From positions 186,001 to 250,000 of the forward strand of contig CAVZTX010000016.1 in assembly GCA_963778375.1 (NCBI GenBank): a stretch of 64,000 bases of DNA. Reading direction: 5' to 3'. Position 1 is the first letter of the stretch. Each line of letters starts with the position of its first letter. Positions 28,904 through 36,581 of this stretch are shown one piece after another. The translations under genes were made by a program, and so were the position numbers. The notes under the pieces are model-generated. The model made no database searches, was not told the DNA's origin, and worked only from the letters and a program-made list of their open reading frames with translations. Origin of the DNA: CAVZTX01 sp963778375 (GTDB lineage Bacteria > Chloroflexota > Ktedonobacteria > Ktedonobacterales > Ktedonobacteraceae).

Positions 28904-31453
28904 ATGAGCATAGGACCACAAACCAGCCCACAACGCCTGGGCAAATATGAATTGCGAGAGCGCTTGGGACGTGGTGGTATGGCTGAAGTATGGAAGGCAT
29001 ATGATACGCAGTTACATCGCTATGTGGCGCTGAAGATATTACATGCTGACCTACAGACCGATCCGGAGTTCATCACACGTTTTGAGCGCGAAGCACGGGT
29101 TATCGCTTCGCTGCACCACCCCAACATCGTGCAAATCCATGACTTCCAGATTGCGCAACCTGAAAACTCGAATAGCCCTATTGCCTACATGGTCATGGAT
29201 TATGTCGAAGGGCAGACCCTGGCCGATTACATTCGCAATACGTCCCGTCAGGGAAAATTCCCACCCGTTAGCGATGTCATGCGTCTCTTTACCGCTATTG
29301 GCAAAGCCGTTGACTATGCTCACTCGAAAGGCATGGTGCATCGAGATATCAAGCCCGCAAATATCCTGCTTGACAAACGCCTCGCCGGTGGGAATGACAT
29401 GGGTGAACCAATCCTCACCGACTTCGGCATCGTTAAACTGCTAGGCGCGACCAGCGGCACACTCAGCGGTATGTGGCTTGGTACTCCCCTCTACATCGCG
29501 CCTGAGCAAGCCCAGGGTGCCCCTGGTAACGAGCGCAGCGACATTTACTCCCTTGGCGTCATTCTCTACGAGATTTGTACTGGCGTCCAGCCATTTCGTG
29601 GAGAAAACGTCACAGCCATCATGATACAGCATATTAACTCTCTACCTACACCACCGGCTCTGATTAACCCGCATATTCCACCTGCCCTCTCAATGGTAAT
29701 TATGCGTTGCCTTGCCAAAGACCCGGCAGCACGTTTCATCAGTGCATCCTCCATGGTTGCTGCGTTGGCTGAATCGCTCAATATGCCCGTTCCCTCAGAC
29801 CTGAGCTTACCAGGTTACCCGACGGAAGCAATGAATGCGCCAACCTACCTTACGCCAATCCAGCCAAACTTACCACTAGGGATGACACCTTCCTCACCCT
29901 CTCAGCAACAGTTCGGAATGCCCTCGGTAAGCTCTCCGTTCCTCCAGGCATCTGTCCCTCTCACCACACCACAATTTTATGCAGGGTCAAGTGGTTTACC
30001 CACGCTTGGCAACGCAACCCCGGCGAATGTAACCCCCAGTTTATCAGGAATGCCCTCTTTTGGAGCGCAATGGAATGCGTCCAGCGCGGGCGCCAATGGT
30101 AATCCAGCAACAACTCCAGCCCCATCAACCGCGGCGGAAAGTCGAAACACCGAGGCTCCACGTGCTGCAATCATGACCCCATCCCAACCCCAGACAGCTC
30201 CAACCTCTCCGGAAACGCAGCCACCTGCGCAGGTCAAACAAAAGCGGACTCGTCGCCCATGGCTGATCGCTGCATTGATTGCACTGATTCTGCTAGTTCT
30301 CGGGGGAAGTCTGGGTACCTTCCTGCTCCTCTCGCATAAATCTACCCCGCCTGTACCTGCGACAAGCCAGGTTGTAGGGTCTGTGCGTTTCCTTAGCAGT
30401 GGTCGCTTGTATCTGAACAACAATCATGGTATCAACGATGAAGTGCAGATCAATCTGCAAAACATCCCCAATCCTCCCACAGGCAAGGCCTATTACGCTT
30501 GGCTGCTGGGTGACGCAAATCAAGAATTTACGGCACCACTCATGCTCGGAACCGGTCCGTTACCCATGAAAGATGGGAGCGTGGATTATCTCTATCAAGG
30601 CGATGCACAGCAAACCAACCTGCTCACCAACTACAGTCGTTTTCTGATCACGACAGAAGATGCGCAGAATGCGCCAACAACTCCTTCCTTTGACTACAGC
30701 GCATGGCGCTTCGAGGCCAGTATTCCCACCACACCTGACGCGATTCCGAATACAAAGTACCATTTCAGTATGCTCGATCATCTGCGTCATTTGCTTTCAG
30801 ATGAGCAAACCATCGTTGCACTCGGTCTGCGTGGTGGTCTAAGCATCTGGCTAGTTCGAAACACAGAAGAGATCTTCAAATGGGCAGTTGGGTCTGAAGA
30901 TCGTTGGGCCAGTCAGGGCGTAGCTTCGATACGCCAGAATCTTCTCAATATCCTGTACTACCTTGATGGAACTGCATGCATCGCACCCGACCTGCAAAAA
31001 ATTCCAGCAGGGTCAGTCTCAACTCCAGAAAATGGCACCATTGGCAGCATTGCACGTCAGGCCTTGATTTCTACTTGTGGGCGTAGCTTTGATCTGGTGA
31101 CTCACGTGAGTGCCCACATGTCAGGCGTAGCAGCAGCTCCTGGCGCTACAAAGGCGACACAAGATGCTGCCAACACAATTGCCCACGCCCTTAGTAATGT
31201 GAAGGGCTGGCTCGGACAATTACGCCAGGATGCAGTCAAACTTGTGGATATGACCGACACCCAACTGACACAGCTTCCGGCCCTAAGCCTCCTGGGTGAC
31301 CTGGCAACACAGGCACGATATGCCTACTCCGGTCGTATCGATCCTCTATCCGGCCAATATCAGGGCGGCGTGTCCTGGGTCTATAGCAGCATCCAACGCC
31401 TCGCGGTCTTTAACGTCACGGTCTGTAAGAGTGCAAACACCGCCTGCGTTTAA
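28904..31453 (+). CDS. Receptor-type Ser/Thr kinase, 849 aa
   Basis: Fifth paralogue, predicted active: LGRGGMAEVW loop, Lys44 in VALKIL, MVHRDIKPANIL with Asp148, LTDFGIVKL and YIAPEQA. A long Pro/Ser/Thr/Gly linker leads to a transmembrane helix (LIAALIALILLVLGGSLGTF). The ectodomain follows: KAYYAWLLGDAN, an insertion with LGTGPLPMKDGS, then a helical C-terminus with three Cys. The start at 28904 (MSIGPQ...) matches the paralogues and has GAGG upstream; the frame is open further to 28838. Its stop lies inside the first unit of a 54-bp tandem repeat. It converges on the XPB gene. Confidence 0.9.
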   Translation: MSIGPQTSPQRLGKYELRERLGRGGMAEVWKAYDTQLHRYVALKILHADLQTDPEFITRFEREARVIASLHHPNIVQIHDFQIAQPENSNSPIAYMVMDYVEGQTLADYIRNTSRQGKFPPVSDVMRLFTAIGKAVDYAHSKGMVHRDIKPANILLDKRLAGGNDMGEPILTDFGIVKLLGATSGTLSGMWLGTPLYIAPEQAQGAPGNERSDIYSLGVILYEICTGVQPFRGENVTAIMIQHINSLPTPPALINPHIPPALSMVIMRCLAKDPAARFISASSMVAALAESLNMPVPSDLSLPGYPTEAMNAPTYLTPIQPNLPLGMTPSSPSQQQFGMPSVSSPFLQASVPLTTPQFYAGSSGLPTLGNATPANVTPSLSGMPSFGAQWNASSAGANGNPATTPAPSTAAESRNTEAPRAAIMTPSQPQTAPTSPETQPPAQVKQKRTRRPWLIAALIALILLVLGGSLGTFLLLSHKSTPPVPATSQVVGSVRFLSSGRLYLNNNHGINDEVQINLQNIPNPPTGKAYYAWLLGDANQEFTAPLMLGTGPLPMKDGSVDYLYQGDAQQTNLLTNYSRFLITTEDAQNAPTTPSFDYSAWRFEASIPTTPDAIPNTKYHFSMLDHLRHLLSDEQTIVALGLRGGLSIWLVRNTEEIFKWAVGSEDRWASQGVASIRQNLLNILYYLDGTACIAPDLQKIPAGSVSTPENGTIGSIARQALISTCGRSFDLVTHVSAHMSGVAAAPGATKATQDAANTIAHALSNVKGWLGQLRQDAVKLVDMTDTQLTQLPALSLLGDLATQARYAYSGRIDPLSGQYQGGVSWVYSSIQRLAVFNVTVCKSANTACV

Positions 31454-31560
31454 CCTCCATAACCTGTAGGGGCGGCTTTATGCCCACCCGCTAGCGCCTG
31501 CGTTTAACCCCATAACCTGTAGGGGCGGGCCTTGTGCCCGCCCGCTAGCGCCTGCGTTTA
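31441..31560. repeat. 54-bp tandem repeat (two units plus partial third) between convergent genes
   Basis: CGCCTGCGTTTA recurs at 31441, 31495 and 31549, exactly 54 bp apart. Each interval contains CATAACCTGTAGGGGCGG and a GC-rich dyad. The first copy encodes the last codons and stop of the fifth kinase. The third copy encodes the C-terminal KRRR-stop of the minus-strand XPB gene. The repeat has therefore spread into or arisen from both gene ends. Confidence 0.8.
31523..31543. terminator. GC-rich hairpin within the 54-bp repeat
   Basis: GGGCGGGC at 31523-31530 and GCCCGCCC at 31536-31543 form a perfect 8-bp stem with a CTTGT loop. It lies between the convergent fifth kinase and XPB. It may end or stall transcription from both directions, although no T-run follows. 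The first repeat unit has a weaker copy. Confidence 0.5.
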
Positions 31561-33002
31561 GCAATCTCCTCTTCAGTTGTACCGGTTGTAACAAGTTCAT
31601 AGAGCAGTGCCTGTCCAGTCTTGGGGCGTAGTACACGCCCCAGGCGCTGGATATATTCACGTTTTGTACTATTGCCACTGACAATGATGGCCACTCGACA
31701 ATCCGGCACGTCAACCCCCTCGTTCAGTACGCGGCCCGTCACTAGCTTGCTATATTGGCCCGTGCGGAAGCGTTCCAGTATTGTACGCCGCTCTTCAGTC
31801 GGTGTCTTATAGGTAATGCTCGGCAAGCAAAATCGGCGACTGATCTCATCTACTACCGGATTATACTCCGAGAACAAGATTACCTGGTCGTTAGCGTGGA
31901 GGTGCAACAGTCGCTCAATTTCAGCATATTTAGCTGGAGTATTCATAGCAATAGCCCGCGACTCACGCCACGCCAACATAGCTTCACGCGCTTCCGGGTC
32001 TCGAGCGCTCAAGAAGATCAGCTTCTGCTGAAACTCCTCTGGCGAATTGATACTGATACGCCGATGCTGCAAAAACGAGCGATAGATTCGCCGCTGCTCA
32101 GCATAACGCGCCTCATCCTCACTCAACAGCGCGATATTAATGCGTTGCTCCTCATACTGCGCCAGGTAACGCCCCTCCGTCAGTTCTGTAGGCGAACGAC
32201 GATACACCTCCGGCCCAATCAACTCATCGAGGTCTGCATGCCCCATATCACTACGCTCCGGTGTAGCACTCAAGCCCAGGCGCAACGGTGTAAAAGCACT
32301 GATAGCAATCTGCCGGTACGTCGGCGCAGGCAAATGATGGCACTCATCAAAAACCAGCAGCCCAAAATGGCGAAGTTCACGCGGATAGATCGCCGCCGAA
32401 TCATACGTAATAATCGTAATCGGCTTCAGTTCCTTCTCTCCCCCACCAAACACCCCAATCTGATCCCCAATCGTCGAGACCCCAACATCCTTACCCTCTT
32501 TGTAGGAGCCAGATTTATCTCGTGCCTCCAATGCCATCCCTAACGCCACCCGCCACTGCTGCAACAGATCAAGCGTAGGTACCACCACCAGCGTCCACAA
32601 CCCCGCCTCCGCAATAGCCATCGCCGCCACTAACGTCTTCCCCGCGCCCGTCGGCAACACCACCACACCCCTGCTGCCCTCCGCAAGCCAGCGAGTCAAT
32701 GCCTCCTCCTGATACGGTCGAGGCTCCATATTCAGCGTCACCTCGAATGGCAACTCGGGACGTTCATCAAAAGCCACCGAAAACGCAGTCTGGTGCTGTC
32801 GCAAAGCACTTTTCACCACACTGAAGTAAATTGGATAGGTACGCAAAAAACGGTGCCGTTTATCGCGTCCCATATTTGCCCGCACCTCTTTCGGTAGATG
32901 CGCTCCAAAGAGAACATCCAGCAATTCCGGCGTTGGCAATTGCAGCCATTCATCAGGCGGAGTAATGATAAGGTCACGACCTCGAAGATCAATAGTGGTC
33001 AT
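31545..33002 (-). CDS. XPB-type superfamily 2 DNA helicase, 485 aa
   Basis: This belongs to the bacterial/archaeal XPB helicases. Motifs are VVVLPTGAGKT (Walker A, residues 114-123), VVPTLDLLQQW (Ia), LLVFDECHHLPA (Walker B, 215-226), GLSATPERSD (III) and QRLGRVLRPKTGQ (VI). The N-terminal ~90 residues resemble the damage-recognition domain. Residues about 158-175 (EARDKSGSYKEGKDVG region) are an insertion relative to archaeal XPB and coincide with a palindromic repeat element. The ATG overlaps the dprA stop (ATGA), so translation is coupled. It may work with the Bax1/DUF790 nuclease at 14103-16124. Confidence 0.9.
   Translation of the reverse strand: MTTIDLRGRDLIITPPDEWLQLPTPELLDVLFGAHLPKEVRANMGRDKRHRFLRTYPIYFSVVKSALRQHQTAFSVAFDERPELPFEVTLNMEPRPYQEEALTRWLAEGSRGVVVLPTGAGKTLVAAMAIAEAGLWTLVVVPTLDLLQQWRVALGMALEARDKSGSYKEGKDVGVSTIGDQIGVFGGGEKELKPITIITYDSAAIYPRELRHFGLLVFDECHHLPAPTYRQIAISAFTPLRLGLSATPERSDMGHADLDELIGPEVYRRSPTELTEGRYLAQYEEQRINIALLSEDEARYAEQRRIYRSFLQHRRISINSPEEFQQKLIFLSARDPEAREAMLAWRESRAIAMNTPAKYAEIERLLHLHANDQVILFSEYNPVVDEISRRFCLPSITYKTPTEERRTILERFRTGQYSKLVTGRVLNEGVDVPDCRVAIIVSGNSTKREYIQRLGRVLRPKTGQALLYELVTTGTTEEEIAKRRR
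32496..32529 (-). repeat. Palindromic repeat element embedded in-frame in XPB
   Basis: The plus-strand sequence GTAGGAGCCAGATTTATC, then TCGTGCCTCC (32502-32529), closely matches the element in recQ at 34881-34909; both share GCCAGATTTATC exactly. In XPB it is read as RDKSGSYKEG. The same reading phase in recQ gives RDKSGPYGQG. The inserted peptide has no counterpart in archaeal XPB as I know it. Confidence 0.65.
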
Positions 33003-34027
33003 AAACTAACCCGATGTTCTTTAAGTAGATGCGACAGTTGACTCAAAAGCGTTAAATCATAGTTTTCTCTGTGATATAACATCTCACTCTCCTCAAGCAC
33101 TGGCGACATTACATCTTCCAGTACAGCCTCTTTACCCGTATGTCCATTTGCTGACCAGACCAACGGACGACCACCAAGTTCTATCAACGCCTGATTACCG
33201 GATGACTGCGAAACCTCTTTCTGACGCACATATACCGGTCGTTGCTGCTTCAATGCACCGTTTGCAGCGTTCCATGTACCTCCCTTGAGATTCGATTCGG
33301 CAACGATCACCACCTGCGCCAAACCCGTTACAACAGTATTGCGTTCCATAGCACGACTCACTGTCCAGGAAGCACAAGGATGAAATTGGCTCAACAAGAG
33401 TACATTTCCAGCCTCAATCCTCGGTCGCAGTTCCCGCATTTGTGCCCCACTGAGTTTGAGAATGCCTTCTGGCAGCACAACCGTAGTGCAACCGTAAGAA
33501 CTGGTTGCTCCCTCAAACGCAGCACGATCAACTCCCCGTGCATTGCCACTAATCACATTTGCACCCTGTTCTGCCAAATACTGCGCAACGCAGCGAGTGA
33601 ATGCCAGGCTAGCTTCTTCAGCATTGCGCGAACCAATAATGGCAATCGTTATAAGATCCAGGATATGCAAATCTCCAGCATAGAAAAGAACAGGAGGTTT
33701 CTGATTTGATGGGAGTGCTGATCTAAGTAATTTGGGATAATCGTTATCTTGAACCGTCAGCAGGCGAACTTGTTCTTGAGACAATTTTTCTACGAGGCTC
33801 GCCTGTTCAGCAAATTTTCCTTTCGCCTGTTCAAGCTTTCCCACCGTCTTTTGATCGAGCTGGCACGTATCATTCCATTCTTGTGAGCTAGCCCCAAAGA
33901 ACTCTTCTAGCGTTCGACCATGTTTGTGGCACCAAACTTCAACAATATCATTGATAATTCGTTTAGGCAGCTTACTCTCAAACGCTAAGAGGAGCCAGTA
34001 TGCCTGTTCTCGTAAACGTTCATCCAT
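32999..34027 (-). CDS. dprA: DprA/Smf-family DNA-processing protein, 342 aa
   Basis: This is a Rossmann-like DprA. IAIIGSRNAEEASL is followed by ANVISGNARGVDRAAFEGA (the SGxARGxD signature), TTVVLPEGI, LLLSQFHP, RNTVVTGLAQVVIVAES and KGGTWNAANGALKQQRPVYV. DprA loads RecA on incoming single-stranded DNA in transformation. DprA-like proteins also occur in defence and repair clusters. The ATG at 34027 has GAGGA upstream; an upstream ATG at 34048 would overlap the recQ end. The stop overlaps the XPB start. The N-terminal ~100 residues are a poorly conserved helical extension. Confidence 0.88.
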   Translation of the reverse strand: MDERLREQAYWLLLAFESKLPKRIINDIVEVWCHKHGRTLEEFFGASSQEWNDTCQLDQKTVGKLEQAKGKFAEQASLVEKLSQEQVRLLTVQDNDYPKLLRSALPSNQKPPVLFYAGDLHILDLITIAIIGSRNAEEASLAFTRCVAQYLAEQGANVISGNARGVDRAAFEGATSSYGCTTVVLPEGILKLSGAQMRELRPRIEAGNVLLLSQFHPCASWTVSRAMERNTVVTGLAQVVIVAESNLKGGTWNAANGALKQQRPVYVRQKEVSQSSGNQALIELGGRPLVWSANGHTGKEAVLEDVMSPVLEESEMLYHRENYDLTLLSQLSHLLKEHRVSL

Positions 34028-34037
34028 TATCTTTTCC

Positions 34038-36191
34038 TCACTGGTCATCCGAGTGAGCAGTACGTGTAATCGTGAATGGATACACAGCTCTTGCTCCCGC
34101 CTGCATCAGCGTCCTGGCAACCTCACGTATCATATAACCCAAATCATAAATATCATCGATCAAGAGCAGCGTTCGTCCAACAATCAACTCAGGCAACCGC
34201 ACTGCAAAAGCTTGCTTCACATTAGCCACCTTCTGTACCCAGTTCGTTAAATATTTCTGCTCCTGCGTTGCACGCACCTTTGTAACTACAGGCAAATATT
34301 CTACACCTGACATATCCGCCACTTGGCGAGCGAACATCTCCACCATCAAACCGCTCTTCGTTGGCGGCACGCTCACTACACCATTGATAACATCCAGCGG
34401 ATAGCGAGTACGCACCACCTCAACGGCCCGCAAAACTAACCCCAATGGAAATGGTCCGGCATTCTCATACTTACTCGCACGCACTAGTTTACCCGTACGA
34501 GTTGTACCATGAAAGGAAAGCGACCAACCAGCCTCGTGGATCACATTCTTCTCAAAACTATACCTCTCGATGCGCGGCAGAAACTCCTCTTCCAGAAAAC
34601 GCACTGCTGCTCCTTGTATTCTTGCTGAGGACACTACAAGCGGAAAGTTCGTTGCCTCGCAATGCTCACAAGTTCCGCAGCGATATCCCGATGCATCCCC
34701 AAGATATGCAGTCAAGTAATCCATATAGCACCCATTCGTCGAGATATACTCCTGCATACCACACAACTCGCGCTGTTTTTGCACCCGAACAGCATCATGG
34801 GCCGAAATATCAACCTGGCCCTCACGCTGAGTAGCCCTATACACACTATCTCTGATACTGCTCGCGAATTGTCCTTGTCCGTAGGGGCCAGATTTATCGC
34901 GCCCCTGAGACCGGGTGGGGAAATCGTTCCCACATTCGCTACCAGTATCATCTTTATTATCACATGAATGAACCGCTGTTCTTCCAGATCGGTCAGGATA
35001 ATTTCCACCGTTTTTTCCGCGAAACCCGTTACCAACATAACGTCACGCTCATGCAAACCCTGGGAATGCACACGTACTTGAGATAAAACCGCTTCATAAT
35101 ATTTCAGCTCAGGGCTGGCCTTAGCAATAAAGTGCTCCTGTATAGCCAAATCAGCAGGATCATAGAGCAGAACACACCAGGCAACCTGACCATCGCGTCC
35201 TGCTCTACCCATCTCTTGATAATAGTGAATCGGAGATGCAGGCACATGGTAATGCACAACAAAGCGTATATCCGGCTTATCGATACCCATTCCCAATGCA
35301 TTGGTAGAGCACACCACCTTATAATAATTTCCCATCAACTTCTGCTCAATATCCCGCCTCACCTCCTCTTCGCGCCCAGCATGATAGTACTCCGCCTGCA
35401 GCCCTGTTGGGATTAAGAAATGTTGCCACCATCTCAGCACGATATCTTGTCGCAGTGTAAATGATGCCTGCTCCAGAACTCCCAGGCAGCACTTCCGCTA
35501 AATAACTCAGCTTTTCCGCATCACCATGTAACTCCACCACATTCAAATACAAATTAGATCGGTGTAACGCACCACGTATAATTCGCGTACGTGCCCCTAT
35601 CTGTTGCAAAATATCGCGCTCGACACGCTTATTGGCTGTTGCAGTGAGAGCGAGCACAGGAACGTTTTTGGGAAGAGCGGATATCAGTCGAACTATGCGC
35701 CGGTAGTGCGGACGAAAATCATGCCCCCAGGTAGAAATACAGTGCGCCTCATCAATCACGATCATGCTAATCCGCATCCTCGCCACATACCCCTGCCAAT
35801 CAGCATTCTCCAACCGCTCAGGTGCGATGAACAGTATCTTGAAATGACCTTCCACAGCCTGAACTAAAGTCGCCCGGTTTTCTTCCTGCGAAAACTCCGA
35901 ACTCACAATGGCCGCCGGTATCGCAAAAACATCATTGCAGCGCTGGCACTGATCCCTCATCAACGCCTTCAAAGGAGAAAAGACAACCGTGAGATGAGGA
36001 TAATAGAGACAAGCCATCTGATAACACAGCGACTTCCCCCACCCCGTCCGTTGAATTGCCAGGATGCGTTTTCCCTGAACCAGTTGCTCAATGATCTCCC
36101 GTTGCTCTGGATGGAAGCCCGTCGTAATGCCAAAGCGCTCCTTGAGAAGTTGCTCGGGTGGTTGGGTTTGCTGCGTAACGTCCAATGTCAT
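34038..36191 (-). pseudogene. recQ: RecQ helicase-phosphoribosyltransferase fusion, frameshifted twice
   Basis: Three overlapping frames give one RecQ-like protein of about 718 aa. Frame 1 (from 36191): TGWGKSLCYQ Walker A and IDEAHCISTWGHDFRP. Frame 2: GMGIDKPDIRFVVHYHVPAS and YYQEMGRAGRDG. Frame 3: zinc-site CGTCEHC and a C-terminal ComF-like phosphoribosyltransferase domain. The first break is at a CCC run (plus 35409-35411); removing one C gives FLNPTGLQAEYYHAG. The second lies around a palindromic repeat at 34881-34909. The PRPP loop reads LLLIDDIYDLGYM where DDxxDS/TGxT is usual, so that domain may already have been inactive. dprA follows closely. Confidence 0.8.
34881..34909. repeat. 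GTAGGGGC palindromic element inside recQ
   Basis: GTAGGGGC at 34881-34888 pairs with GCGCCCCT (about 34899-34906) around AGATTTATC. It lies in the linker between the RecQ helicase core and the zinc/phosphoribosyltransferase part, at the second frameshift. In the frame of the C-terminal part it reads RDKSGPYGQGQFASS, comparable with RDKSGSYKEG in XPB. Confidence 0.7.
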
Positions 36192-36581
36192 AGGGAATCT
36201 CCCTAGCCACGTAAGATGGGATTAGATTAGGAACATGTTTACGTGACTATTTGCATTCTAGTAGAATGTATTTCTATTGTCAATTGTTACACAAGTGAAA
36301 AGGGAGTTCCTTCTTCTAAAGCCTTCAATGACGACGTATGGGCTGCTGTAAATCATTAATAGAGATGACCAGTCAAGAAACAGGTGCTCTAAGACAAAGG
36401 GGAGATAAATAGATATTTCCAAAATTTGGTTAAGAAAATTTAACCAACGTGGTTAATATATCTCAACTAATTTACTTGATTATTCTATTGATGATCTTTT
36501 ATACTCTTGTCATCTACTCTCCTTTTTATCACCATTATATTTTGTTTTACTATCAAGTCGGGCTTATGTGGGAGTGTATCA
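36192..36581. promoter_or_regulatory. AT-rich divergent region with three TTGGTTAA half-sites
   Basis: This 390-bp gap between recQ (minus) and the UvrD-like gene (plus) is clearly AT-rich by eye and holds no gene I can support. TTGGTTAA at 36426-36433 and TTAACCAA at 36440-36447 form a perfect dyad with a 6-nt spacer. TGGTTAA at 36450-36456 adds a third half-site. This is a good operator candidate for the helicase-nuclease gene starting at 36582. Confidence 0.5.

Noticed and set aside
31478..31714. Short minus-strand open frame with a repeated LNAGASGRA/LNAGASGWA pattern
   Set aside because: The repeat comes from translating the 54-bp DNA repeat in a non-coding frame, and it overlaps the XPB 3' end.
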